From assembly GCA_025351485.1 (NCBI GenBank), contig JANXVU010000094.1, positions 1-40,208 of the forward strand: a stretch of DNA of 40,208 bases. Reading direction: 5' to 3'. Both the position numbers and the translations under genes were made by a program. The notes under the pieces were generated by a model. That model did not search any database and had not been told where the DNA came from. It saw only the letters and a program-made list of their open reading frames with translations. This DNA comes from Candidatus Eiseniibacteriota bacterium (lineage in GTDB: Bacteria > Eisenbacteria > RBG-16-71-46 > JACRLI01). Below, one piece after another: positions 15,083-24,946 of this stretch. Numbering within the stretch: the first letter of the stretch is position 1; the number at the start of each line of letters is the position of its first letter.

Positions 15083-18000
15083 ATGAAATGGAAAGGGCTC
15101 GGGGCGGGCGCGTGGGGCATGGCCGCATGCGCGCTCCTGCTTTCGACCGTGGCGCAGGCGAAGATCGACAACTCCCAGCACATCGATGTGAACAGCATCG
15201 ATTGCGTGGTGACGAACCACAACTCCTACGCCTACGACCTCTCGACCGGAAATGCGGGCCTCATCTGGCCGAAGGGGAGCGGCAAGACTGCGGTGTTTGC
15301 CGCCGGCCTGTGGGTGGGAGCCAAGATCGACCTGAACGGCGGCCAGAAGACCATCATCAAGGTCGGTGAGTATTCCCAGCAGTGGGGCCCCGGGCCGATG
15401 GCGGACGGCAAGGGCACGGCCGACGGCCCGTCCAACAAGGTCTACAAGATCCAGCGGGGAGACACTCCGACCAGCAACCCCGACTACGCCAACTGGCCCA
15501 AGGAACTGGGCGCTCCAACGAACGCCGATGGAACCCCGCAGGTCCTGGGAGACGAGACCCTGTGGTCGGTGTTCAATGACCGCTCGGACAAGTCGTCCAC
15601 CAACCGCGCCGGCACGCCCGGGATCACCGACACCAGCTCGCTCGGGATCGAGGTCCAGCAGACCACTTTCGCATTTTCGCGCAGCGGTCCGCTGAACAAC
15701 GTCATTTTCCTGAAGTACCGCCTGATCAACAAGGGCAACAACCACCTGAAGCAGGCGTACGTGTCCGCATGGTCGGACCCGGACCTGGGCGACGCGACCG
15801 ATGACCTGGTGGGATGCGACACCGTGCTTTCGCTGGGATACGTCTACAACGCCACCAACAACGACGGGCTCTACGGTGTCGGGCCCCCGTGCGTGGGCTG
15901 GGACTTCTTCCAGGGCCCGAAGGACAAGGCCACCGGCAAGCGCCTGCCCATGACCTCGTTCAACAAGTACATCAACGGGACCGACCCCCAGTCGCCGATC
16001 CAGACGTACAACTACATGCAGGGCTTGAACCCCGACGGCAGCGACGTGGTGGATCCGAACGGCGTGACCACCAAGTTCATCCACGCCGGCGACCCGGTCA
16101 AGGGCACGGGTTGGCTGGACGCGGACCCGGCCGACCGGCGCCTGATGCTGAGTGCCGGCCCGTTCGACATGGATCCCGGCGACACGCAGGACGTGGTCGT
16201 GGGCCTGATCGTTGGCCGGGGCGGCGACAACAAGTCCAGCATCACGGTGACCAAGCTGCTCGACCGTTCGGCCCAGTTCGCGTTCAATGCCAACTTCGAC
16301 CTGGGCAACCCGCCCCCGGCCCCGAAGGTCACGGTGCGTTCCGAGAAGAACGCGATCGACCTTTCCTGGGATGCCGCCGCGGTGGGCGACCACCAGCACA
16401 AGATCTTCGTGGACTCCAGCCAGACCCCGCCGGCCATCCTGGTGAAGGACTACTGGTTCCAGGGATACAACGTGTGGCAGGCCCGCACGCCTTCGGCGCA
16501 GGACAGGCAGTGGAAGAAGGTCGCGACCTACGACATCGCCTCGGACGCCGACGGCAACGCCGACACCGTCCTGATCATCTACAACGAGTCGGTGGACGAG
16601 CTCACCGGGGCCACGCAGCGCGTGGCCGTCCAAACCGGAACGAACAGCGGCCTGAAGTTCCACTACCGCACCGACACCGACCAGATCAACGGCGGAAGGA
16701 TCGTCAACAACAAGCCCTACTACTTCGCGGTGACGGCCTACAACTACGAGGCGGACAACGGCGTGCCCTATATCGACGCCAACTTCGACGTCTCGAACGG
16801 ACTCATCACCGAGTCGCTGGAGAACAGCCCCTCGGGCCAGGCGCTGACCATCATTCCTGCGTCCACCACCGCCTCCTACGACACGGCGGCGGCGCACGTG
16901 GCCGGCAACGCCGAGGTCACGGTCAACGTGAGCTTCTTCCGTCCCGATTCAGCCAACGACCACCTCTTCGAGGTCAGCTTCATCGACAACGCGGATGGCA
17001 GCGCGCTGCTGTGGCGCCTGACCGACCTGACCACCCACACGGTGGTCCTGGACAGCCAGTCAGACTTCACCGGCGTGCTGCACGAGGATGTGGCGTTCAA
17101 GAATTTCGAGGTGGCGGTGACCCTGCCATACCTCATTTCCTCGGCCACCTATTCCCCGCCCGACAATAACCCGTTCCACGGCGAATCCGGGACTGTGTTT
17201 GGCGGCGGACTGGACCTGGCGGAGGCCTTCTTCGGCACTTCCCTGAAGCAGCCGGACCTCGTCCCGATCGAGCTTCGATTTGATCCGGCCAATGGGCAGA
17301 AGGGCTATGGGTACCTCCGGCACGGTGATCCCAGCTACAGCTACCAGGGCTTCGGCACGGTTCCGTTCAAGGCCTATGACGTCTCCAATCCCGCGAGCCC
17401 GCGGCAGATCAACGTGGCATTTGTCCAGAACAAGGAAGACACCACCAACAACGATCCTCCGCGGTGGCTGCCCAGCACGAGTGCCGAGAACAGCGGTGGC
17501 CGGGAGTATCTCTTCGTTCTCAAGTCCAGTTATTCCGAGACGGAAATTCCGGACTACACAACCAAGAACATCCGCGACGACGCCGGCAGCGTCGACATGA
17601 TGTACGCCTTCTGGCTCAGCCGGAATGTGGGCGCCGACAAGCTGCCGCTCAATCCGCAGAAGGGCGACGTGATCCAGGTGCTGCTGCACAAGGCCCTGAC
17701 CAAGAGTGACCGGTTCCAGTTCCACTACCTGAAGCCGGGCTCGGGCCAGGGCACGGTGGTGGACAACGACCTCAAGCGGATCCGCGTCGTGCCCAACCCT
17801 TACTACGTGCATTCGATCTACGAGGTCAGCCAGTTCTCGAGAATTGTCAAGTGGACGCACTTGCCCAACGTGAAGGTCACGATTCGCGTCTTCAACCTGG
17901 CGGGCGATCTCATCCGCACGCTGGTGAAGGATGACGTTTCCGCGGCCGAACTGACCTGGAACCTGCTCAACGAGAGCCGGCTCCCGGTGGCCAGCGGCGT

Positions 18001-18091
18001 ATACATCTATCACGTGGACGCCGGGGCGCTCGGCACCACCTTCGGACGCATGGCGGTCTTCCTGGAGCGCGAGAAGATCAACTTCTTCTAG
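15083..18091 (+). CDS. Large secreted protein with type IX-like C-terminal sorting domain
   Basis: 1,002 residues. The ATG at 15083 follows AAGGAG by six bases and begins a signal peptide (MKWKGLGAGAWGMAACALLLSTVAQA). The N-terminal domain (NAGLIWPKGSGKTAVFAAGLWVGAKI) is a motif I associate with a family of large FCB exported proteins of unknown role; KGSGKT here is not a P-loop ATPase, because the protein is exported. Around 340-600 there is a fibronectin III-like region (KVTVRSEKNAIDLSWDAAAV... NNKPYYFAVTAYNYEA). The C-terminus (IRVVPNPYYV, VTIRVFNLAGDLIRTLVKDD, SGVYIYHVDAG, GRMAVFLE) is a FlgD-Ig/T9SS sorting domain, ending KINFF. It probably sits on the cell surface, working with the receptor before it and the PorV-like barrel after it. 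I cannot name a biochemical function. Confidence 0.75.
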   Translation: MKWKGLGAGAWGMAACALLLSTVAQAKIDNSQHIDVNSIDCVVTNHNSYAYDLSTGNAGLIWPKGSGKTAVFAAGLWVGAKIDLNGGQKTIIKVGEYSQQWGPGPMADGKGTADGPSNKVYKIQRGDTPTSNPDYANWPKELGAPTNADGTPQVLGDETLWSVFNDRSDKSSTNRAGTPGITDTSSLGIEVQQTTFAFSRSGPLNNVIFLKYRLINKGNNHLKQAYVSAWSDPDLGDATDDLVGCDTVLSLGYVYNATNNDGLYGVGPPCVGWDFFQGPKDKATGKRLPMTSFNKYINGTDPQSPIQTYNYMQGLNPDGSDVVDPNGVTTKFIHAGDPVKGTGWLDADPADRRLMLSAGPFDMDPGDTQDVVVGLIVGRGGDNKSSITVTKLLDRSAQFAFNANFDLGNPPPAPKVTVRSEKNAIDLSWDAAAVGDHQHKIFVDSSQTPPAILVKDYWFQGYNVWQARTPSAQDRQWKKVATYDIASDADGNADTVLIIYNESVDELTGATQRVAVQTGTNSGLKFHYRTDTDQINGGRIVNNKPYYFAVTAYNYEADNGVPYIDANFDVSNGLITESLENSPSGQALTIIPASTTASYDTAAAHVAGNAEVTVNVSFFRPDSANDHLFEVSFIDNADGSALLWRLTDLTTHTVVLDSQSDFTGVLHEDVAFKNFEVAVTLPYLISSATYSPPDNNPFHGESGTVFGGGLDLAEAFFGTSLKQPDLVPIELRFDPANGQKGYGYLRHGDPSYSYQGFGTVPFKAYDVSNPASPRQINVAFVQNKEDTTNNDPPRWLPSTSAENSGGREYLFVLKSSYSETEIPDYTTKNIRDDAGSVDMMYAFWLSRNVGADKLPLNPQKGDVIQVLLHKALTKSDRFQFHYLKPGSGQGTVVDNDLKRIRVVPNPYYVHSIYEVSQFSRIVKWTHLPNVKVTIRVFNLAGDLIRTLVKDDVSAAELTWNLLNESRLPVASGVYIYHVDAGALGTTFGRMAVFLEREKINFF

Positions 18092-18134
18092 TCGCGGACC
18101 TCACGATTCAAGGACGATAGGAGGCAACGAGCCT

Positions 18135-19169
18135 ATGAAACGTATACTCCTCGCGGCGGCCCTGCTTGCGGCCGTCACCGGAATCTCCCGGGCCGGGACG
18201 GACACGCGCACCGGCACGGCCGGCGCTTCGGAACTCCGCATCCCGGTCGGGACGCGCACTTCGGCGCTGGGCGGCGCATCCATCGCGGACGTCCAGGGCG
18301 CCGAGGCGGCGTTCTGGAACCCGGCGGGCATCGCCATGTCGGAGCACAGTGAAGCTTACGTTTCGCACATGCGCTACTTCGCGGACATGAAGCTGAACTA
18401 TGTCTCGCTGCTGTACCGCACGGACGGCGCGGGCACGCTGGGCTTCTCGGTCAAGGTGCTGGACGTCGGCGACATCATCGTCACCGACGAAAGCAATCCG
18501 GAGGGCACCGGCCAGGTCACTGCGCCGACGTTCACCGTGATCGGGCTGTCGTACGCGCGGCGCTTTACCGACCGCGTGGCATTCGGCGGCACGATCCAGC
18601 TGGTGAACGAGTCCGTGCTCCAGGAGACCTCCAACGGCCTGGCGTTCGACCTGGGCTTCCAGTACGCGCTCAACTGGCACGGCATGCGGGTGGCGGCGGT
18701 GCTGAAGAACTGGGGACCGCAGATGCACTACGACGGCGCGGATCTTGAAAGCTTCTTTATCCCCAACGGGGCGCGTCCGGATGCCAATCCGCGCAGCTTC
18801 AAGGCCATTTCGGCCGACTTTGAAATGCCCGCGCAGGCCCAGATCGGCGTGACCGGAAACCTCTACTCGCAGGAGGGCCACCGGGTTTCGGCGGCGTTCT
18901 CCTTCGTGAGCAACAACTTCTCCAAGGACGAGTACCACGGCGGCCTGGAGTACAACTACGACAACACGCTGTTCGTGCGCGCGGGGTATTCGTACTCCAA
19001 CGCCAAGGACGCGCTGACCTCCGACAACAGCTACCTGTACGGTCTCACCGGCGGAGCGGGCATTTCCTGGCCGCTGGGGGAAAACCGGGTGGACATCGGC
19101 TACAACTACACGCAGCTGAAGAATTACTTCGACTCCAACCACACGTTCAGCCTGCGGTACCTGTTCTAG
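18135..19169 (+). CDS. PorV/PorQ-family outer-membrane barrel protein
   Basis: 344 residues from the ATG at 18135, ten bases after AGGAGG, with a signal peptide (MKRILLAAALLAAVTGISRAG). The first mature residues, GTRTSALGGASIADVQGAEAAFWNPAGIA, carry the NPAG motif and small-residue turn seen in FadL-related PorV/PorQ (UPF0164) proteins. The remainder is alternating beta-strand ending FSLRYLF with terminal Phe. In type IX secretion PorV takes sorted cargo from the translocon to the attachment complex at the cell surface. Placed directly behind a protein with a sorting domain, it is likely a dedicated or shared shuttle for it. Alternatively it could be a plain FadL-like channel. A strong terminator follows. 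Confidence 0.85.
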   Translation: MKRILLAAALLAAVTGISRAGTDTRTGTAGASELRIPVGTRTSALGGASIADVQGAEAAFWNPAGIAMSEHSEAYVSHMRYFADMKLNYVSLLYRTDGAGTLGFSVKVLDVGDIIVTDESNPEGTGQVTAPTFTVIGLSYARRFTDRVAFGGTIQLVNESVLQETSNGLAFDLGFQYALNWHGMRVAAVLKNWGPQMHYDGADLESFFIPNGARPDANPRSFKAISADFEMPAQAQIGVTGNLYSQEGHRVSAAFSFVSNNFSKDEYHGGLEYNYDNTLFVRAGYSYSNAKDALTSDNSYLYGLTGGAGISWPLGENRVDIGYNYTQLKNYFDSNHTFSLRYLF

Positions 19170-19251
19170 GGAGTTTATCGGACGTTCTCGTGGACCGGGC
19201 ACGTCCACACGCCGCCGCCTGAAGCCATCGGGCCAGGGCGGTGGAAAGTGG

Positions 19252-19281
19252 AGGGAGGGGGGCGAGCGTCCCCCTCCCTTT
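19252..19281 (+). terminator. Terminator of the TonB receptor / sorted protein / PorV unit
   Basis: AGGGAGGGGG (19252-19261) pairs over ten bases with CCCCCTCCCT (19270-19279) around an 8-nt loop, followed by TT. It ends 20 bases before the ATG of the S13 peptidase gene. Confidence 0.65.
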
Positions 19282-19300
19282 CGCTATCCGGGGGGAATGC

Positions 19301-20806
19301 ATGATCCGACATCAAGGCTGGCCACGGGCCGCGGCGCCGGCGCTGCTGGCCGCGCTCCTGCTGGCCGCGCTCCTGCTGGCCGCTCCCGCGATGGCAGGCA
19401 GCCTTTCCAAGCACGTCCGCAAGGTGGCCGAGGCGGGCTCGGAGGGCGGCGGCTGCTGGGCCGTGGTGGTCCGGCCGCTGGACGAGGAAGCCGGCCACGG
19501 GAACAGCTTCGAGCAGGACTCCCGCCGGCGGCTGCTGGGGGCGTCCACCTGCAAGCTCTTCACCTGCTATGCCGCGGCCTCCGTGCTGCCTCCCGACACG
19601 TCCCTGGCCACGCTGCTGGTGGCCCGTGGGCGGCTCGAGGGACGCACGTGGATCGGTTCGCTTCGCGTTTACGGCGGAGGCGCCCCCGGGATCCTCTCGT
19701 GGGAGTCGCTTCAGGGCGCGGCCGCCCCGGAGACCGGCGCGCTGGTCCTGGAGCGGTTGGCCAGGCTGGCGCGCTCCTCGGGCATCGACACCCTGGCCGG
19801 AGAGATCGTCGCCGAGGAGATGTCCTTCTTCCCGGGGGACTCGCTGGGACCCGGCTGGGAGTGGGACGACCTCGCCTGGTACTACGGAACCAAGGTGACC
19901 TCGCTGGCGGTGGATGACAACGCGCTGGAGGTCCGCTTCGAGGAGGGCCCCGGCGGGATCGAGGCGCACACCCGGGCCTTGCCGCCGGGCTGGAGGGTGG
20001 AGTGCCGGCTCATGGAACAGGGTCCGGGCCCGCCGGATATCCAGTCCCGCTGGATTGGGCCCACCACGCTGGAGTTGACGGGGCGCCTCGCCCGCGGGGA
20101 CGCGGGCCACCTGGAACGCCCGGCGATCGCGCGCCCCGATCTGTACGCCCGGGACCGGTTCCGTGAGGCCCTGGGCCGTGCGGGCATTGCCGTGGTGGCG
20201 CCCCGGGGCGCCGGCGCGGCTTCCGACTCGCAGTGGACGCTCGGCGCAGTGTCTTCGCCCGCGCTGGCGCAGGTCTACCACCCGATCCTGGCGCGGAGCC
20301 AGAACCTGCGCGCCGAGCAACTGCTCCGGGTGCTAGGGATGGCGCGGATCGCAGAGGGCACCGCGGCCGCGGGACTGGAAGTGGTCCGCCGTGCGCTGGC
20401 CGGCCTGGGCCTCGGGGAAGCGGACGTGTGGCTCCTGGACGGCTGCGGGCTTTCGCGCCACGACTTGGTGACCGCCGATGCCCTGGCCCGCGTGCTGGCG
20501 GACGCCTCGAGGCGCGCCGATGCGGGCGATGCCGGCATGCACGACATGCTCGCGGGCCTCGCCCTGCCTGGGGAAGAGGGGACGTTCCGCTCGCGCTTCA
20601 CCGGGGAAAAGTGGCCCGGCGCTCCGGGCTGGATCCGCGGAAAGACCGGCTCCATGGACGGCGTGGACGCCTTCGCGGCCATCGTGGCCGGGGAGGAAGG
20701 CAGGCGGTTCGTGGTGGTGAGCATCCGCAATCACTTCCCGGAGACCCGCTCGGAGGCGCACGCGTGGGAAGATCGGCTGGTCCGCTCGGTGGCCGGCCTG
20801 GAGTAG
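19301..20806 (+). CDS. dacB: D-alanyl-D-alanine carboxypeptidase/endopeptidase, S13 (PBP4) family
   Basis: 501 residues. The ATG at 19301 follows GGGGGA and opens a signal peptide whose hydrophobic core (LLAALLLAALLLAA) is built from a 15-bp tandem repeat. All three serine-acyl-transferase motifs are present: SxxK as STCK (S82), SxN as SQN (S333) and KTG in RGKTGSMDG (K near 448). The long insert between motifs one and two, about 250 residues, is that of class C PBPs. It should trim or cut D-Ala cross-links in periplasmic peptidoglycan. The central motif segment, RSQNLRAEQLLR, fits the S13 form. No promoter is obvious between the upstream terminator and its start. It converges with the glutamate dehydrogenase gene and shares its terminator. 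Confidence 0.88.
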   Translation: MIRHQGWPRAAAPALLAALLLAALLLAAPAMAGSLSKHVRKVAEAGSEGGGCWAVVVRPLDEEAGHGNSFEQDSRRRLLGASTCKLFTCYAAASVLPPDTSLATLLVARGRLEGRTWIGSLRVYGGGAPGILSWESLQGAAAPETGALVLERLARLARSSGIDTLAGEIVAEEMSFFPGDSLGPGWEWDDLAWYYGTKVTSLAVDDNALEVRFEEGPGGIEAHTRALPPGWRVECRLMEQGPGPPDIQSRWIGPTTLELTGRLARGDAGHLERPAIARPDLYARDRFREALGRAGIAVVAPRGAGAASDSQWTLGAVSSPALAQVYHPILARSQNLRAEQLLRVLGMARIAEGTAAAGLEVVRRALAGLGLGEADVWLLDGCGLSRHDLVTADALARVLADASRRADAGDAGMHDMLAGLALPGEEGTFRSRFTGEKWPGAPGWIRGKTGSMDGVDAFAAIVAGEEGRRFVVVSIRNHFPETRSEAHAWEDRLVRSVAGLE

Positions 20807-20840
20807 CGGGGCGCGCCGCCGAACAGCCCGCGCGCAAAAG

Positions 20841-20875
20841 AAGAAGGCGCCCCGGCAAGGCCGGAGCGCCTTCTT
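20841..20875. terminator. Bidirectional terminator between dacB and the glutamate dehydrogenase gene
   Basis: AAGAAGGCGC (20841-20850) pairs with GCGCCTTCTT (20866-20875); inside, CCGGC pairs with GCCGG around a three-base loop after one C-A mismatch. On the minus strand the stem continues into TTCTTTT, a good T-rich tail for the dehydrogenase gene; on the plus strand the T-run is the stem's own TTCTT. Confidence 0.8.
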
Positions 20876-20898
20876 GCGTGTCGGTTCGGGCCGCGCGG

Positions 20899-22167
<1,269 letters not shown>

Positions 22168-22471
22168 GCATTCCTCCGGGTTTCCCCAGGCTCGGGTGAA
22201 AAACACTTCCAATGCGCCCCGGGGAGCGCATTCAAATCGTGACTTTCCGCGGCCCTGGCCGCATGCGGGCGAGGGGGCGGCAGCGCCTCGTTCGGGCGAC
22301 AGCAGCTCACTTTAGCCTACCCGGCCGCTGCCCGCGACCCCCTGTTTCGAGCCGACTTCACGGGGCGCAAGGTGGCCGGGGGCTCCGCCGATAACCCCTT
22401 GGAGAAGAAGCTCCTGGGCCCCACCCGGCCTGGGGCTCGCCAGTTCCCCAGGCCGCCACGCGCCGGAGTCC
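22168..22471. other. Divergent spacer with no gene seen
   Basis: This 304-base GC-rich spacer lies between the dehydrogenase start and the rhomboid start. On the minus strand TAGGCT at about 22319-22314 is a weak -10-like hexamer with no good -35. A short inverted repeat GGAG...CTCC is near 22400. No coding pattern, RNA gene or repeat was found; both promoters are presumably here. Confidence 0.5.
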
Positions 22472-23692
22472 ATGTACCTTTTTTATTGGATCCCCCTCAG
22501 CACCGAGGTGAAGCTCCGGCGGCTGCCGTGGCTGACCCTGTTGTTGATCGTGCTGAACACCGTCGTGTTCTGCGTCTACAAGTACGATCCCAAGGGCTGG
22601 GTGCTGATCAACGCGTGGTCCCTGCAGCCCCTTGAGCCGTCGCTGCTGACCTCCATCACCGCCAACTTCCTGCACGCCAGTTGGGAACACCTGATCGGCA
22701 ACATGCTCTACCTGTGGCTTTTCGGCGCACCCGTGGAGGACCGGATCGGCCCGGTGAAGACGCTGCTGGCCTTCCTGCTGTGCGGCGCGTTTTCGCTCAT
22801 GTGCCAGGCCTGGTTCACGCTCTATGGGCTTCACCAGCACCAGGCCGTGGCCATCCTGGGCGCTTCGGGGGCCGTTTCCGGAATCACCGGCCTGTTCCTG
22901 GTGCGCTTCTACTACGCCAAGGTGCGGGTTGGAATCCCCACGCTCATCCTGCTGCGGGGCCCGCGCAAGGGCTCCGATCTGCAACTGCCCGCCCTGGCCG
23001 TGGTGATCATGTGGAGCATGGTGCAGCTCGCGAGTGCGGTGATCGCGGTGCTCCAGAAGCAGGGAGGCACGGCCTACATTTCCCACTTGTCCGGGATCGG
23101 CACGGGAATCCTCGTGGGCTATGCTCTTGGAATGCACCGGGGCGCCAACCTGGAACGCCTCAAGACCCGCGCGGAGCGCTTCTCCCGTTCCAGCCGCTGG
23201 TTCGAGGCCCAGGACGGATACGCCCGCTACCTGAGTTTCGCGCCCGGGGACATCCAGGCCCGCATGCAGCTGGCCCGGGCGTTCATGCTGACCCGGCAGG
23301 ACACCGCCGCGGCGCGCGAATACACCCAGTGCGTGCAGTTCGCCGTCAAGCAGGGGCTGGAATCGGAAACCCGCGACACGTACCTCGAGATGCGCAAGGT
23401 GCTTCCCCTGGGCGGCCTGCCGCTCAGCCTGCAGCGGCGGGTGGCCGAGGCGCTGGAGAATGCCGGTTACTTCTTTGAATCGGCCGAGGCCTGGGAGCGT
23501 TACGGGCGCCTGGAGCAGTCGTCCCAGCGGGCGGTGCCCGCCCTGAACCACGCCGCCGCCCTGGCGGCGGGCAAGCTGGGGGACATTCCCCGGGCCGAGG
23601 ACCTGTACCGCACCATCCTGAGTCGTTTCCCGGAGACGGAAGCGGCCGAGCGGGTGCGAGCCCGGTTGCAGTCGCTGGCCGAAGCCTCCTGA
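22472..23692 (+). CDS. Rhomboid family intramembrane serine protease with C-terminal TPR region
   Basis: 406 residues from the ATG at 22472. About six membrane helices occupy residues 15-225. The HxxxN-type segment HASWEHLIGNMLYLWLFG, the catalytic Ser in GASGAVSG (near residue 131) and the catalytic His in HLSGIGTG (near 208) are the rhomboid hallmarks. An unusually long cytoplasmic tail from about 235 to 406 is helical and reads as TPR-like (RSSRWFEAQDGYARYLSFAPGD, ARMQLARAFMLTRQDTAAAREY, HAAALAAGKLGDIPRAEDLY). Rhomboids cut single-span membrane proteins within the bilayer; the TPR part could present or bind substrates. Its substrate is unknown. It is followed by a 153-base gap and mreB. 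Confidence 0.88.
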   Translation: MYLFYWIPLSTEVKLRRLPWLTLLLIVLNTVVFCVYKYDPKGWVLINAWSLQPLEPSLLTSITANFLHASWEHLIGNMLYLWLFGAPVEDRIGPVKTLLAFLLCGAFSLMCQAWFTLYGLHQHQAVAILGASGAVSGITGLFLVRFYYAKVRVGIPTLILLRGPRKGSDLQLPALAVVIMWSMVQLASAVIAVLQKQGGTAYISHLSGIGTGILVGYALGMHRGANLERLKTRAERFSRSSRWFEAQDGYARYLSFAPGDIQARMQLARAFMLTRQDTAAAREYTQCVQFAVKQGLESETRDTYLEMRKVLPLGGLPLSLQRRVAEALENAGYFFESAEAWERYGRLEQSSQRAVPALNHAAALAAGKLGDIPRAEDLYRTILSRFPETEAAERVRARLQSLAEAS

Positions 23693-23736
23693 GGATCGCT
23701 TTTACACTGCAATAATGTTGCAACTTCGCGCATTTC

Positions 23737-23765
23737 TTGTCTCGACGGGTATAGAGTGCTAGAGT
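23737..23765 (+). promoter_or_regulatory. Candidate promoter of the mreB unit
   Basis: TTGTCT (23737-23742) and TAGAGT (23760-23765) are spaced by 17 bases, each matching consensus at four of six positions. The patch is A+T-rich compared with its surroundings. An inverted repeat TGCAA(TAATG)TTGCA at 23708-23722 lies just upstream and could be an operator. A TATAGA at 23750 lacks a -35 at the right distance. Confidence 0.35.
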
Positions 23766-23845
23766 CCCTCGGCACGGATGCGCCCCGGATCCATCGAGCT
23801 TCGTCCACGTCAAGATCAACCTCCACCGCTACCGCGCCAGCAAGG

Positions 23846-24892
23846 ATGCCCTTCGTGTTCCTGGACCGCCTCTTGGGCATGGTGTCGAACGATGTCGCCA
23901 TCGACCTCGGCACCGCCAACACGCTCGTGTATGTCAAAGGCAAAGGCATCGTGCTGAACGAGCCTTCCGTGGTGGCCGTGGACAAGGCCACCGGCAAGGT
24001 CCGCGCCGTGGGATCCGAAGCCAAGGCCATGCTGGGCCGCACCCCCGAGGGGATCGTGGCCGTGAGGCCGCTCAAGGACGGCGTGATCGCCGACTTCGAG
24101 ATCACCGAGGATCTGTTGCGCGAGCTCATCCGCAAGGTCCAGAAGCGCAGGATCGGACTGCGCCCCCGCATCATCATCTGCGTGCCTTCCGGAATCACCG
24201 AGGTGGAAAAACGCGCGGTGCGCGACAGCGCCCAGCACGCCGGCGCGCGCGAAGTGTTCCTGGTGGCCGAGCCGGTCGCCGCCGCCATCGGCGTGGGGCT
24301 TCCGGTGGGGACCCCCAGCGGCAACATGGTGATCGACATCGGCGGAGGCACCACCGAGATCGCGGTGATCGCCCTGAACGGGATCGTGAACGAGACGTCC
24401 ATCCGAGTGGGCGGCGACGAAATGGACGAGGCCATCGTCCAGTACGCCAAGAAGGTCCACAATCTGCTCATCGGCGACCAGACCGCCGAGCAGATCAAGA
24501 TCCGCATCGGCTCCGCGTTCCCTCTGGAAGTCGAGATGGAGATGGAAGTGAAGGGCCGGGATCTCATCGGCGGCATTCCCAAGACCATCAAGATGACCAG
24601 CCAGGAAGTGCGCGAGGCGCTGCAGGAGCCCATCGCGCAGATCGAGGCCGCCCTGCGCCAGTCGCTGGAAAAGACGCCCCCCGAGCTGGCCGCCGACATC
24701 GTGGACCGCGGCATCGTCATGACCGGGGGGGGCGCGCTGCTCCGCGGCCTCGACCAGCGCATGCGCGAGGCCACCAATCTTCCGATCTATGTCGCCGATG
24801 ACCCGCTCACCTGCGTGGTGCACGGCACGGGCAAAGTGCTCGACAGCCTGGAGCACTACGCACAGGTCATCATGAAGAGCGGCAAGGACTAG
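23846..24892 (+). CDS. mreB: Rod shape-determining protein MreB
   Basis: 348 residues from the ATG at 23846, matching the usual MreB length; the open frame extends up to 23756, but those residues are Ser/Thr-rich non-homologous leader. The ATG at 23879 (MVSNDVAIDL) is a second possibility. The N-terminal actin phosphate-1 motif SNDVAIDLGTANTLVYVKG, the phosphate-2 motif VIDIGGGTTEIAVI and the adenosine motif MTGGGALLRGLDQ are all intact. MreB polymerises on the inner face of the membrane and guides the elongasome of MreC, MreD, PBP2 and RodA encoded next to it. A run of eight G codes for the GGG of the adenosine loop. No unusual substitutions were seen. Confidence 0.97.
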   Translation: MPFVFLDRLLGMVSNDVAIDLGTANTLVYVKGKGIVLNEPSVVAVDKATGKVRAVGSEAKAMLGRTPEGIVAVRPLKDGVIADFEITEDLLRELIRKVQKRRIGLRPRIIICVPSGITEVEKRAVRDSAQHAGAREVFLVAEPVAAAIGVGLPVGTPSGNMVIDIGGGTTEIAVIALNGIVNETSIRVGGDEMDEAIVQYAKKVHNLLIGDQTAEQIKIRIGSAFPLEVEMEMEVKGRDLIGGIPKTIKMTSQEVREALQEPIAQIEAALRQSLEKTPPELAADIVDRGIVMTGGGALLRGLDQRMREATNLPIYVADDPLTCVVHGTGKVLDSLEHYAQVIMKSGKD

Positions 24893-24904
24893 AACCCCCT
24901 CTGC

Positions 24905-24928
24905 CCGGGGCCTTACTTCCGGCCCCGG
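24905..24928 (+). promoter_or_regulatory. Intercistronic hairpin between mreB and mreC
   Basis: CCGGGGCC (24905-24912) pairs perfectly with GGCCCCGG (24921-24928) around an eight-base loop; no T-run follows. It lies in a gap of only 54 bases, so partial termination or a 3'-end stabiliser that keeps MreB more abundant than MreC and MreD would fit. Confidence 0.5.
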
Positions 24929-24946
24929 AGCCCATGCGAAGGTTCC

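Noticed and set aside
15300-15320. KGSGKT in the large secreted protein as a P-loop ATPase site.
   Set aside because: The protein has a signal peptide and no Walker B or other ATPase motif; the segment belongs to its N-terminal beta domain.
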